A DNA stretch of 64,000 nucleotides, taken from NCBI GenBank assembly GCA_017549565.1, contig JAFYUI010000029.1, forward strand, positions 1 through 64,000, read 5' to 3'. Position 1 is the stretch's first letter, and every line of letters starts with the position of its first letter. Source of the stretch: Clostridia bacterium. GTDB lineage: Bacteria; Bacillota; Clostridia; Oscillospirales; Acutalibacteraceae. A model generated the notes under the pieces. The model was not told the origin of the DNA and made no database searches. It saw nothing but the letters and a program-made list of their open reading frames with translations. Below, in pieces: positions 54,037 through 62,961 of this stretch. Position numbers and translations under genes: made by a program.

Positions 54037-55359
54037 ATGGTAAAAAGAATATTTTCCATATTTTTTATATGTTTTTTAATATTACTATCGGTTGTAAGCC
54101 CCATTTCCACCTCGGCTTACGAGATAACATCCTTTGACATTACCGCCGAAAGCGGTATGCTTGTAAGCTTGGATACGGGCGAGGTGCTTTGGGAAAAGAA
54201 CGCAAACCAAAAGGTTTATCCCGCATCTATCACCAAAATTATGACCGCCGTTTTAATGGTTGAAAGCGACAAGTGGGACCCCACCGCAAAGGTAACCCTT
54301 ACGCAAGAAGCATTTGATATTTGCCTTGGCACAGGTCTTTCGGTTTCGCTTTTAAATGTTGGGGAGGAATTCACCCAGCTTGATTTGCTTTACACCGTGC
54401 TTTTATCCTCCTTTGGTGACTGCACCTATTTGGCGGCTTCAATTTTTGGCGGCAGTATTGACGGTTTTGTTGATATGATGAACCAAAAAGCGCAGGAGCT
54501 TGGTCTTTCGGGCACACACTATTCAAACCCCGTTGGTCTTCACGACGAGGGCACCTATACCACCGCAAGAGATACCCACAAATTAACCCTTTACGCCAAA
54601 AAGTTTGACATTTTAAACGAGGTTACTTCAAAATCACGCTATAAATTAGTTACCACAAGCGGTACAACCCGCACCTTATCCACCACTAATTTTTTGCTTG
54701 ACAATTCCACAAGATATTATTATCAATACGCAAAGGGCTTTAAAACGGGCTATACCGATATGGCAGGCAGATGTCTTGTTAGCACCGCCTCCTACAACGG
54801 TTATAACTATATGTGCATTTTGTTTAAGTGCCCAAACAACCGCAATAACCGTCACGAATTTTTAGAAAGCCGCGAGCTATACCGCTGGGCGTTTAACAAC
54901 TTTACATTTAAAGAAATTGCAAACAGCAGTGAGCAGGTTTTTGAAATTCCGCTTGAATTATCACTTGATACTGATTTTGTGCCACTTTATTTTAAAGAGC
55001 CGTTTGTTTCGGTTTTGCCTAAAGAGGCAGATGATTCCACAATTGTTGTAAAACCCCATTTTGAAAACGAAACCGCTACCGCACCAATTAAAAAAGGTCA
55101 GGTACTTGGCTATGCCGAAATAATCTATGCCGAAAAGGTTATCGGCAAGGTGGATTTAATTGCCAACGAGGACATTAAACAAAGTAAGCTTTTATATTTC
55201 TTTGAGGTTGTTAAAAACTTTTTTACAAGTAAAGCAATGAAATTTGTTTATATAATAATTGGCGCAATTGTTGTGGGCTTTATTTTGGTTTGTATAAAAC
55301 TGAATATGCCCCGCAAAAAGAAAAAAATAAGATATGTTCCTTATAAGGATGACAAATAA
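54037..55359 (+). CDS. D-alanyl-D-alanine carboxypeptidase-like protein with altered SxN motif
   Basis: The 440-aa protein has a signal peptide (about 1-27), the PBP5/DacF-type domain with SITK (64-67) and KTG (236-238), a C-terminal beta domain and a final membrane helix with a basic tail (about 410-432). At the SxN position it has Ser125-Phe-Gly127, so the usual Asn is missing. Active enzymes of this type trim stem peptides of peptidoglycan. ATG at 54037 has AAGGAG upstream; an ATG at 54001 lies before it without a ribosome site. Confidence 0.88.
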   Translation: MVKRIFSIFFICFLILLSVVSPISTSAYEITSFDITAESGMLVSLDTGEVLWEKNANQKVYPASITKIMTAVLMVESDKWDPTAKVTLTQEAFDICLGTGLSVSLLNVGEEFTQLDLLYTVLLSSFGDCTYLAASIFGGSIDGFVDMMNQKAQELGLSGTHYSNPVGLHDEGTYTTARDTHKLTLYAKKFDILNEVTSKSRYKLVTTSGTTRTLSTTNFLLDNSTRYYYQYAKGFKTGYTDMAGRCLVSTASYNGYNYMCILFKCPNNRNNRHEFLESRELYRWAFNNFTFKEIANSSEQVFEIPLELSLDTDFVPLYFKEPFVSVLPKEADDSTIVVKPHFENETATAPIKKGQVLGYAEIIYAEKVIGKVDLIANEDIKQSKLLYFFEVVKNFFTSKAMKFVYIIIGAIVVGFILVCIKLNMPRKKKKIRYVPYKDDK

Positions 55360-55360
55360 G

Positions 55361-55390
55361 AAAACCCGTGCTGTTGCACGGGTTTTTAAT
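55361..55390. terminator. Bidirectional terminator between the carboxypeptidase-like gene and thrS
   Basis: AAAACCCGTG (55361-55370) pairs with CACGGGTTTT (55377-55386) around C-TGTT-G, with T-rich ends. Confidence 0.9.
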
Positions 55391-55391
55391 T

Positions 55392-57335
55392 TTATTTAAT
55401 TACCTTGGTTTCAATTTCTTCTACTGCTTTATCAATAAAGTCAGCAAGTGGCATTGCGCCAAGGTCACCGTTTTCACCACGCTGACGAACTGCAACTGCG
55501 CCTGCTTCAACTTCGCTGTCGCCGATAACAAGCATATAAGGTACTTTTTGAAGTCGTGCTTCACGAATTTTATAACCGATTTTTTCGTTGCGGTCATCAA
55601 GTTCAACACGCATACCCTTTGCTTCTAACTGCTTTTTAACATCATAAGCATAGTCAAAATGTCTGTCAGCAATAGGAAGAATTTTAACCTGTGTGGGAGC
55701 AAGCCACATTGGGAAAGCGCCTGCATATTTTTCAATAAGAAGCGCCAATGTGCGTTCGTAACAACCGATTGATGTGCGGTGAATGATATATGGGTTTTTC
55801 TTTTGGCCGTCACGGTCAACATATTCCATACCAAACTTTTCGGCAAGCATTTGGTCAATTTGAATGGTGATAAGTGTGTCTTCCTTGCCGTAAACATTCT
55901 TAATTTGAATGTCAAGCTTTGGACCATAGAACGCCGCTTCACCAACGCCAACCTTGTAAGGAATTTCGAGATGGTCTAAAATTTTGCCCATCATATCCTG
56001 TGCTTCGTTCCATTGTTCAGTTGTGCCGATATATTTTTCTTTATTATCGGGGTCCCATTGTGAGAAGCGGTAAGAAACATCCTCATAAAGACCAAGTGTT
56101 TTAAGCATAAATATTGCAAGTTCAAGCGATGCTTTAAATTCTTCCTCCAACTGTTCAGGGGTGCAAATTAAGTGACCCTCTGAAATAGTGAACTGGCGAA
56201 CACGAATAAGACCATGCATTTCACCCGATTCTTCATTTCTGAAAAGGGTTGAGGTTTCGCCATAACGCAAGGGCAAATCACGGTAAGAACGGGCACGATT
56301 TAGATATGCTTGGTATTGGAATGGGCAGGTCATTGGGCGAAGTGCAAAGCATTCCTTGTTTTCATCATCGGGGTCGCCCATAACAAACATACCGTCACGA
56401 TAGTGGTCCCAGTGGCCCGAAATTTTATAAAGGTCGCTTTTTGCCATAAGAGGTGTTTTGGTGCGAAGCCAACCTCTTCTTTCCTCCTCATCTTCAACAA
56501 AGCGTTGTAAAATTTGAAGAATTTTGGTGCCCTTTGGAAGCATAATGGGAAGGCCTTGGCCAATGGTGTCAACAGTTGTAAAAATTTCAAGCTCGCGACC
56601 TAATTTATTATGGTCACGCTTTTTAGCTTCTTCAAGCATTGTAAGGTGGGCTTCAAGCTCGCTCGCTTTTGGGAAAGCGGTGCCGTAAACACGGCAAAGC
56701 ATTTTCTTTGATGAGTCACCGCGCCAATAAGCACCTGTTGCAGAGGTAAGCTTGAATGCCTTAACAGCACCTGTGCTCATAAGGTGTGCGCCGGCACATA
56801 AATCGGTAAAATCACCCTGTGAATAAAAGCTGATTTCTTCGCCGTCGGCAATACCGTCAGCAAGTTCAACCTTATAGGGCTCGTTTTCATTTTCGAATTT
56901 TGCAACTGCCTCGGCTTTTGGAAGCGCAAAACGGGTGATTTCTAAATCTTCTTTAACGATTTTCTTCATTTCACCCTCGATTTTAGCCAAATCATCAGGT
57001 GTGAATTTGTCTTCAATATCAAAATCATAATAAAAACCGTCATCAACAGCAGGCCCGATAGCAAGCTTTGCATTTGGATAAAGGCGCTTTACTGCCTGTG
57101 CCAAAATGTGTGATGCAGTATGGCGGAAGGTCCAACGGCCATACTCATCCTCAAAGGTTAAAAGCTCTAAGCTGTCGCCATCCTTTAAAACGGTTCTTAA
57201 ATCACAGTTTTCGCCATTGATTTTAGCGGCACAAACATTTTTATAAAAACCGCCGCCGAAAGACTTTGCGATTTCATAAGCTGTAATGCCGTCGTTAAAT
57301 TCCTTGACATTATCCCTTAAAATAACCTTAATCAT
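55392..57335 (-). CDS. thrS: Threonyl-tRNA synthetase
   Basis: The 647-aa enzyme has an N-terminal TGS domain (about 1-62), the editing domain with HTASHILAQAVK, the class II core with MTCPFQYQAY (zinc Cys) and RNEESGEMHGLIRVRQF, and a C-terminal anticodon domain. It charges tRNA-Thr. ATG at 57335 follows AGGAGG. A T-box leader precedes it. Confidence 0.98.
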   Translation of the reverse strand: MIKVILRDNVKEFNDGITAYEIAKSFGGGFYKNVCAAKINGENCDLRTVLKDGDSLELLTFEDEYGRWTFRHTASHILAQAVKRLYPNAKLAIGPAVDDGFYYDFDIEDKFTPDDLAKIEGEMKKIVKEDLEITRFALPKAEAVAKFENENEPYKVELADGIADGEEISFYSQGDFTDLCAGAHLMSTGAVKAFKLTSATGAYWRGDSSKKMLCRVYGTAFPKASELEAHLTMLEEAKKRDHNKLGRELEIFTTVDTIGQGLPIMLPKGTKILQILQRFVEDEEERRGWLRTKTPLMAKSDLYKISGHWDHYRDGMFVMGDPDDENKECFALRPMTCPFQYQAYLNRARSYRDLPLRYGETSTLFRNEESGEMHGLIRVRQFTISEGHLICTPEQLEEEFKASLELAIFMLKTLGLYEDVSYRFSQWDPDNKEKYIGTTEQWNEAQDMMGKILDHLEIPYKVGVGEAAFYGPKLDIQIKNVYGKEDTLITIQIDQMLAEKFGMEYVDRDGQKKNPYIIHRTSIGCYERTLALLIEKYAGAFPMWLAPTQVKILPIADRHFDYAYDVKKQLEAKGMRVELDDRNEKIGYKIREARLQKVPYMLVIGDSEVEAGAVAVRQRGENGDLGAMPLADFIDKAVEEIETKVIK

Positions 57336-57351
57336 AAAAATTTCCTCCTAA

Positions 57352-57388
57352 AAAACAAAAACTTCGCCCCTGTAAACAGGGACGAAGT
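57352..57388 (-). terminator. T-box terminator of thrS
   Basis: On the minus strand ACTTCGTCCCTG pairs with CAGGGGCGAAGT (one U-G pair) around TTTA and is followed by TTTTTGTTTT. Confidence 0.92.
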
Positions 57389-57590
57389 AAAATTTCTCCG
57401 CGGTTCCACCCAAATTCCGAAATAAATCGGCACTTTGATACCTTTAACGCAAGATTTACGGCACGGTTTTTTACCCCGTGCAGCTAAAAGGTGGTCTCAT
57501 TTTTTGTTTGGTTTAGCGGGCTTACAGCCGACGACCCGCATTCTCTGAAAACACCTCAAAAAACTAATGTCCTTTATCACAGCTTTTATT
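57352..57590 (-). ncRNA. T-box riboswitch (threonine) controlling thrS
   Basis: On the minus strand the T-box sequence TGGGTGGAACCGCGG (complement of 57398-57412) lies just before the terminator, preceded by a long stem I. ACC triplets at the specifier region (complement of 57490-57495) are threonine codons. Uncharged tRNA-Thr should favour the antiterminator and thrS expression. It is the main content of the gap between thrS and pth. Confidence 0.93.
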
Positions 57591-57596
57591 AAAATC

Positions 57597-57625
57597 ATAA
57601 TACAACTTTATTTTATATGTGTCAA
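57597..57625 (-). promoter_or_regulatory. Promoter of the T-box-thrS unit
   Basis: On the minus strand TTGACA (57620-57625) and TATTAT (57597-57602) are 17 bases apart. Confidence 0.85.
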
Positions 57626-57636
57626 GTGTTTTTTGC

Positions 57637-57665
57637 TTGAATAACGGATAAGTATATGTTAAAAT
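57637..57665 (+). promoter_or_regulatory. Promoter of pth-mfd
   Basis: TTGAAT (57637-57642) and TAAAAT (57660-57665) are 17 bases apart. Transcription would begin about 57672, only some nine bases before the pth start. Confidence 0.7.
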
Positions 57666-57680
57666 GTGGTTGGTGATAAA

Positions 57681-58271
57681 ATGATTTTTTCTAAAAAACC
57701 CACTTATGATTGGCTTATTGTAGGGCTTGGCAACCCCACCTCTCAATATGATAACACCCGCCACAATATTGGCTTTGCCGCGGTTGAGCGTTTTATGGAT
57801 GAAAACGGCGGCAGCTTTAACAAAAATAAATATGACGCCCTTTTCGGTGAATGTAAGGTTGGTGCAAACCGCTTGCTTGTTGTAAAGCCCCAAACCTTTA
57901 TGAATTGTTCGGGCCAGGCGGTGCAAAAAATTGCCGCATTTTACAAAATACCCACCGACCGCATTTTAATTATTTTTGACGATGTTTCGCTTTCTGTGGG
58001 CAAAATAAGAATGCGTAAAAACGGCAGTCACGGCGGACATAACGGTATGAAAAACATTATCGCACTTATGGGCACCGCTGAGATTATGCGTTTAAAAATC
58101 GGTGTTGGGCAAAAGCCCCACCCCGACTATGATTTGGCCGACTGGGTGCTTTCAAAATTCCCTCAAAGTGACAAGGAAAATCTTGATTTAGCCCTTAAAA
58201 AGTCAAATTTAGCAATTAAAGAAATTATAACAAAGGGTATTGATTCAGCAATGAATAAATACAACAACTAA
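57681..58271 (+). CDS. pth: Peptidyl-tRNA hydrolase
   Basis: The 196-aa enzyme has the motifs VGLGNP, NTRHNIGF (catalytic His), KPQTFMN and GHNGMKNI, all diagnostic for bacterial Pth, which frees tRNA from stalled peptidyl-tRNA. ATG at 57681 is chosen over a GTG at 57666, which overlaps the promoter. It is followed by mfd after two bases, a common Firmicute pair. Confidence 0.95.
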   Translation: MIFSKKPTYDWLIVGLGNPTSQYDNTRHNIGFAAVERFMDENGGSFNKNKYDALFGECKVGANRLLVVKPQTFMNCSGQAVQKIAAFYKIPTDRILIIFDDVSLSVGKIRMRKNGSHGGHNGMKNIIALMGTAEIMRLKIGVGQKPHPDYDLADWVLSKFPQSDKENLDLALKKSNLAIKEIITKGIDSAMNKYNN

Positions 58272-58273
58272 AA

Positions 58274-61200
58274 ATGAAAATTATAAGCGATGTTCTACAT
58301 TGTGACAGCGATTATAAAAATCTTTTAAGCGACTGCCAAAAAGGCCGACTGCCCACCCTTTGCACAGGACTTTCAAATGTGCATAAGGCGGCGGTGGTTT
58401 CAGCCCTTAACAGTCATTTAAACAAAAAAATTGCTGTCATAACTCCCGACGAGGCAACCGCCGAAAGCATTTCAAACGACCTTTTGGCGCTTGGGGTTGA
58501 TACCGCAATCTTCCCGTCGAGAGATTACTGCCTTTATGACATTAAAGGTTATTCAAAAGAATATGAGCATAAACGCACCGACACCCTGTCTAAACTTTTA
58601 GGCGGGGATTTTGGCGTGGCTGTAATTTCGCTTGATGCCGCTTTGCAATACACCCTGCCACCCGAAAAACTTTTAAATGCAAACTTCAAAGTTGAAAGCG
58701 GCGATACATTAGAAATCAGTAATTTATGCGAAAAGCTGCTTGAAAGCGGATACACACGAAGCGAAATTTGTGAAGGTACGGGACAGTTTTCAGTGCGGGG
58801 CGGTATTTTTGACATCTTCCCCGTAAATTCAAAAAAGCCCTGCCGAATTGAATTTTGGGGCGATGAAATTGATAATATATCTCTTTTCGATATTGAAACC
58901 CAACGCCGTGAAGAAACGGTTGATTTTGTTGATATTACCCCCGCGGTTGAGGTGCTTTATAACCCCACCACACTTTTAGAAAATCTAACTTCCCTTTTAA
59001 AAAGCAAAAGTTTGACTGATAAACAAAAAACACAAATTGAAAATGATATAAACGCTTTGCAAAACGGCATTTCGGTTAAAGCGGATAAATATATACCCCT
59101 AATTTTCGGCAACAACACAATATTTAACTATTTAGAAAACACACTTTTGATTTTGTGCGACAGTTTAAATATTAGTGAACGGCTTAAAAGTATTACCGCC
59201 CAAAACGAGCTTGATGTTTCCGCCCTTTTAGAAGACGGCATTTTATCTAAAAAAACTGCAAAGCTTTGGCTTTCTAAAACCGAATTTTACACACATTTAG
59301 AAAATGTGGTTATAATGGATAACTTCCCCCGTGGCAGTTATGAAATCAAGCCCAAAAACATTGTAAACTTCAATTTCAAACGCTCCACCGCATGGGGCGG
59401 GGATATTGCGGTTTTATGTGAGGATATTTCATATATACTTGAAAACAATGGCACAGCAGTTATCTTGGCGGGTGAAAACCGCGCCGCAAGGGTGCTGTGT
59501 GATGCGCTTCGTGAAAAAAACTTTAACGCAATTTTAAGCGACAGCCCCGAAATGCTGCCAAATACAGTTTTTGTAACCACAGGTGGTCTTTCAGACGGGT
59601 TTGAGGTTTTAAGCCAAAAATTTATGCTTATAACCCACCGATATATACCGTCCGACCGCAAAAAACACAAGAAAAAAGCAAAAAAGGGACAGGAAATCGG
59701 CTCACTTGATGAGCTTAAAAAGGGCGATTATGTTGTACACGAGGCACACGGCATTGGTATTTTTGACGGTATAAACCGCATTACAAACAGCGGTGTAACA
59801 AAGGATTATATAAAAATTAAATATGCCAAAAGTGATGTTTTGTATGTGCCTGTAACCCAACTTGATTTGGTTTCAAAATATATTGGCAGTGCAACCGAGG
59901 ATGCCAACATAAAAATTAACCGCTTGGGCGGCAGTGAATGGCAAAAAACCCGCACCCGTGTTAAAAAAGCGGTTAAAGATATGGCAAAGCAGTTGACTGC
60001 ACTTTACGCAAAGCGTATGTCGGTTAAGGGATATGCCTTTTCACCCGATACCGATTTGCAAAACGATTTTGAACGAAGGTTTGAATACGACGAAACCGAC
60101 GACCAGCTAAGGTGCATTAACGAAATCAAAAGCGATATGGAACGGGCTGTACCAATGGACCGCCTTTTATGTGGGGACGTTGGCTTTGGTAAAACCGAGG
60201 TAGCACTGCGCGCCGCATTTAAGTGCATAAGCGAGGGTAAGCAGTGCGCCCTTTTGGTGCCGACCACAATTTTGGCATTACAGCACTATAACACCATTGT
60301 CCGCCGTTTTGGTGAAATGCCGGTAACAGTTAAGCTTTTAAACCGCTTTGTTACACCAAAGCAGCAACAAAAAATTATAACCGACCTTAAATGCGGTCGG
60401 CTTGATATGGTTGTCGGCACACACCGACTTATTTCAAAGGATGTAAGCTTTAAAGATTTAGGGCTTGTAATAATTGATGAGGAGCAACGCTTTGGTGTTG
60501 CCCAAAAGGAACGGTTTAAAGAGCTTTACCCGTCGGTTGACATTTTAACCCTTTCAGCCACCCCTATCCCCCGCACGCTTAACATGGCAATGTCTGGACT
60601 TCGGGATATGTCATCCATTGATGAAGCGCCGGGTGACCGACACCCTGTTCAAACCTATGTTTTAGAGCAAAATATGGGCATTTTAACCGATGCTATGCGT
60701 AAAGAAATTCGCCGCGGCGGTCAGGTTTATTATTTGCACAATAACATTGACAGCATTATGGCCTGTGCCGCAAGGATAAAGCAAAAAATACCCGATGCTA
60801 ACATTGGCGTTGCCCACGGCAGAATGAGCGAGGATGAGCTTTCAGAGGTTTGGAAGAAGCTAATAGAGCATGAAATTGATATTTTGGTTTGCACAACCAT
60901 TATTGAAACAGGCGTTGATGTGCCAAACGCCAACACGCTTATAATTGAAAATGCCGACCGAATGGGGCTTTCACAGCTGCACCAGCTACGCGGTCGTGTC
61001 GGCCGCTCACCAAGAAGGGCTTATGCATATTTTTGCTTTACACCTAATAAGCAGTTAAGCGATATTGCATCAAAGCGGCTTGAAGCGATAAGAGAATATA
61101 CCGAATTTGGCTCGGGCTTTAAAATTGCAATGCGCGACCTTGAAATAAGGGGGGCTGGCAGTATTTTGGGCGGCGAGCAGCACGGTAATATGGAATCGGT

Positions 61201-61696
61201 TGGGTATGATATGTATCTGAAACTGTTGTCACAAGCAGTTAACGAAGAAAACGGCATTGTGCCCGAGGATGATATTCCCTGCACGGTTGACCTTAATGTT
61301 TCGGCACATATACCCGAAAGCTATATAGAATCTCTTCCCGCGCGGCTTGGTATTTATAAGCGCATTGCCGCAATTCGCAGTGATATGGATGCAAGCGATG
61401 TTATTGATGAGCTTTGCGACCGTTTTGGCGAGCCACCCAAAGCTGTTATGGGACTTATTGATATTGCTATCTTGCGTAACAAAGCGGCGGACAATAAAAT
61501 CGCCGAAATTACCTCAAACGGCAACACCGCAATTTTGCATATAAATTCAATCGAGCCCGCCGTTATGCATAAGCTTGCCGACAAATATCAAAACCGATTT
61601 TTACTTAAAGCGGGCGACAAACCGCTTTACACAATAAAGCTTTTGAAAAACCAAACCATGACCGATTTTGTGACCGAGCTTATATCGGCATTATAA
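58274..61696 (+). CDS. mfd: Transcription-repair coupling factor Mfd
   Basis: The 1140-aa protein has the UvrB-like N-terminal module, an RNA polymerase interaction domain (GDYVVHEAHGIGIFDGI from about residue 484), helicase motifs with GDVGFGKTE (about 633-641) and DEEQRFG (about 735), QLHQLRGRVGRS and the C-terminal TRCF domain. It releases stalled RNA polymerase and recruits nucleotide excision repair. ATG at 58274 follows the pth stop by two bases; no clear ribosome site, so translation is probably coupled. Confidence 0.97.
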   Translation: MKIISDVLHCDSDYKNLLSDCQKGRLPTLCTGLSNVHKAAVVSALNSHLNKKIAVITPDEATAESISNDLLALGVDTAIFPSRDYCLYDIKGYSKEYEHKRTDTLSKLLGGDFGVAVISLDAALQYTLPPEKLLNANFKVESGDTLEISNLCEKLLESGYTRSEICEGTGQFSVRGGIFDIFPVNSKKPCRIEFWGDEIDNISLFDIETQRREETVDFVDITPAVEVLYNPTTLLENLTSLLKSKSLTDKQKTQIENDINALQNGISVKADKYIPLIFGNNTIFNYLENTLLILCDSLNISERLKSITAQNELDVSALLEDGILSKKTAKLWLSKTEFYTHLENVVIMDNFPRGSYEIKPKNIVNFNFKRSTAWGGDIAVLCEDISYILENNGTAVILAGENRAARVLCDALREKNFNAILSDSPEMLPNTVFVTTGGLSDGFEVLSQKFMLITHRYIPSDRKKHKKKAKKGQEIGSLDELKKGDYVVHEAHGIGIFDGINRITNSGVTKDYIKIKYAKSDVLYVPVTQLDLVSKYIGSATEDANIKINRLGGSEWQKTRTRVKKAVKDMAKQLTALYAKRMSVKGYAFSPDTDLQNDFERRFEYDETDDQLRCINEIKSDMERAVPMDRLLCGDVGFGKTEVALRAAFKCISEGKQCALLVPTTILALQHYNTIVRRFGEMPVTVKLLNRFVTPKQQQKIITDLKCGRLDMVVGTHRLISKDVSFKDLGLVIIDEEQRFGVAQKERFKELYPSVDILTLSATPIPRTLNMAMSGLRDMSSIDEAPGDRHPVQTYVLEQNMGILTDAMRKEIRRGGQVYYLHNNIDSIMACAARIKQKIPDANIGVAHGRMSEDELSEVWKKLIEHEIDILVCTTIIETGVDVPNANTLIIENADRMGLSQLHQLRGRVGRSPRRAYAYFCFTPNKQLSDIASKRLEAIREYTEFGSGFKIAMRDLEIRGAGSILGGEQHGNMESVGYDMYLKLLSQAVNEENGIVPEDDIPCTVDLNVSAHIPESYIESLPARLGIYKRIAAIRSDMDASDVIDELCDRFGEPPKAVMGLIDIAILRNKAADNKIAEITSNGNTAILHINSIEPAVMHKLADKYQNRFLLKAGDKPLYTIKLLKNQTMTDFVTELISAL

Positions 61697-61734
61697 ACCA
61701 CAAAATTTTAGTAGACTTTTTAGATAGTTTATTA

Positions 61735-61740
61735 TATAAT
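61735..61740 (+). promoter_or_regulatory. Possible -10 box of the PrsA-like gene
   Basis: TATAAT at 61735-61740 lies 34 bases before the start codon; the -35 region (TAGACT, 61712-61717) is weak at 17-base spacing. Confidence 0.5.
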
Positions 61741-61773
61741 ATGTATTGTAAATTTTTTTCGGAGGAAAAATAA

Positions 61774-62856
61774 ATGAAGTTAACAAAAAAACTTATTGCG
61801 CTTGTTATCGTTTGCGTTATGGCATTAGCGATTACCGGCTGCCACAAACAAAATGAAATTGCCGTTACCGTAAACGGTTATGAATTTACATCGGGTTATT
61901 ATATGTGTGCACTTGTTAACGCATATCTTGAAGGTCAAAGTGCTGTTTACGAAAGCAAGGAAGATACCACTTCTGAAATCAATTATTTTAAAGAAAAAAT
62001 TGATGATAAGGAATTTTCAGTATGGGTTAAAGACCGTGCCATCGACCTTTTAGAAGAAATCGGCACCTATAAAAAACTTTGCGATGATAAAAAGATTAAG
62101 ATTGATGATGAAACAAAAGCAAATGCTGAAAATACCGCTTATTATATGTGGAGTATGTATGGCTATGGCGCTTTATTTGAACCAAACGGCGTAAGCTATG
62201 AAACCTATAAAAAGTTTACACTTGACAGCTATTGCCAAACCCTTTATTTCGAACACCTTTATGGTGAAAAGGGCGAAAAGGAAATTGCTGCTGCCGATGT
62301 TGAAAAGAAGCTTTACGACAACTTCATCATTGCTGATTTAATTGATGTTACTTTTAGCGAAGAAACCGCTGAAAAGAAAGCTGAAACCAAAACCAAGCTT
62401 GAAGGTTATCTTAATGATTTAACCTCTAAAAAGAAGACCTTTGAAGAGGTTTATAAGCTTCACAACAATATAACCGAAGAAGAAAAAGAAGAGGAAAAAA
62501 CCGAAAACGAAGATGTTGAAATTTTAGAACCTCTTGATGAATATGCCCAAATTTTAGGCGCAAAAGACAGCGGTTATGACCACGATTATTTCAGCGACAT
62601 CAACAAAATGGCAACAAACGAAGTTAAGCTTATTACCAAAAAGGATAATGCAGGTTATCTTTTAGTTGTTAAAAAGGATATTAAGGCAGACCCCTATTAT
62701 CGCGATTCTTTGGATATGACCGTTCGCCATCTTTTAAAGGATGCCGACTTTGAAAAGGATATGGAAAAACTCTTTAAAGAAGCAAAGGCAGACATTAACA
62801 GCTATGCAGTTGACCGCTTTAAGGTTAAAAATATTAAAGAGCCATCTTATTCATAA
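61774..62856 (+). CDS. PrsA/SurA-like lipoprotein
   Basis: The 360-aa product has a lipoprotein signal (LAITGC) and an N-terminal segment VTVNGYEFTSGYYMCALVNAY that resembles the SurA_N/PrsA N-domain of foldases. A long acidic region follows (about 225-250). I do not see a clear PPIase domain. It may be an extracytoplasmic folding factor without isomerase activity; that is inference. ATG at 61774 has CGGAGG upstream. Confidence 0.6.
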   Translation: MKLTKKLIALVIVCVMALAITGCHKQNEIAVTVNGYEFTSGYYMCALVNAYLEGQSAVYESKEDTTSEINYFKEKIDDKEFSVWVKDRAIDLLEEIGTYKKLCDDKKIKIDDETKANAENTAYYMWSMYGYGALFEPNGVSYETYKKFTLDSYCQTLYFEHLYGEKGEKEIAAADVEKKLYDNFIIADLIDVTFSEETAEKKAETKTKLEGYLNDLTSKKKTFEEVYKLHNNITEEEKEEEKTENEDVEILEPLDEYAQILGAKDSGYDHDYFSDINKMATNEVKLITKKDNAGYLLVVKKDIKADPYYRDSLDMTVRHLLKDADFEKDMEKLFKEAKADINSYAVDRFKVKNIKEPSYS

Positions 62857-62865
62857 ATAAATTAA

Positions 62866-62903
62866 CAAACCGCTTTGTGTTGCAAGGCGGTTTGACTTTT
62901 TTT
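62866..62903 (+). terminator. Terminator of the PrsA-like gene
   Basis: CAAACCGCTTTG (62866-62877) pairs with CAAGGCGGTTTG (62883-62894) around TGTTG with one G-U pair, followed by ACTTTTTTT. Confidence 0.88.
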
Positions 62904-62919
62904 ATAAAAGTGTTATAAT
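62892..62919 (+). promoter_or_regulatory. Promoter of the RsgI-like lipoprotein gene, overlapping a terminator
   Basis: TTGACT (62892-62897) and TATAAT (62914-62919) are 16 bases apart; the -35 box lies in the end of the preceding terminator stem. Confidence 0.7.
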
Positions 62920-62961
62920 ATATATGTCGGCAAGTCTTAAAATTTATAAGGAGATGTTATT

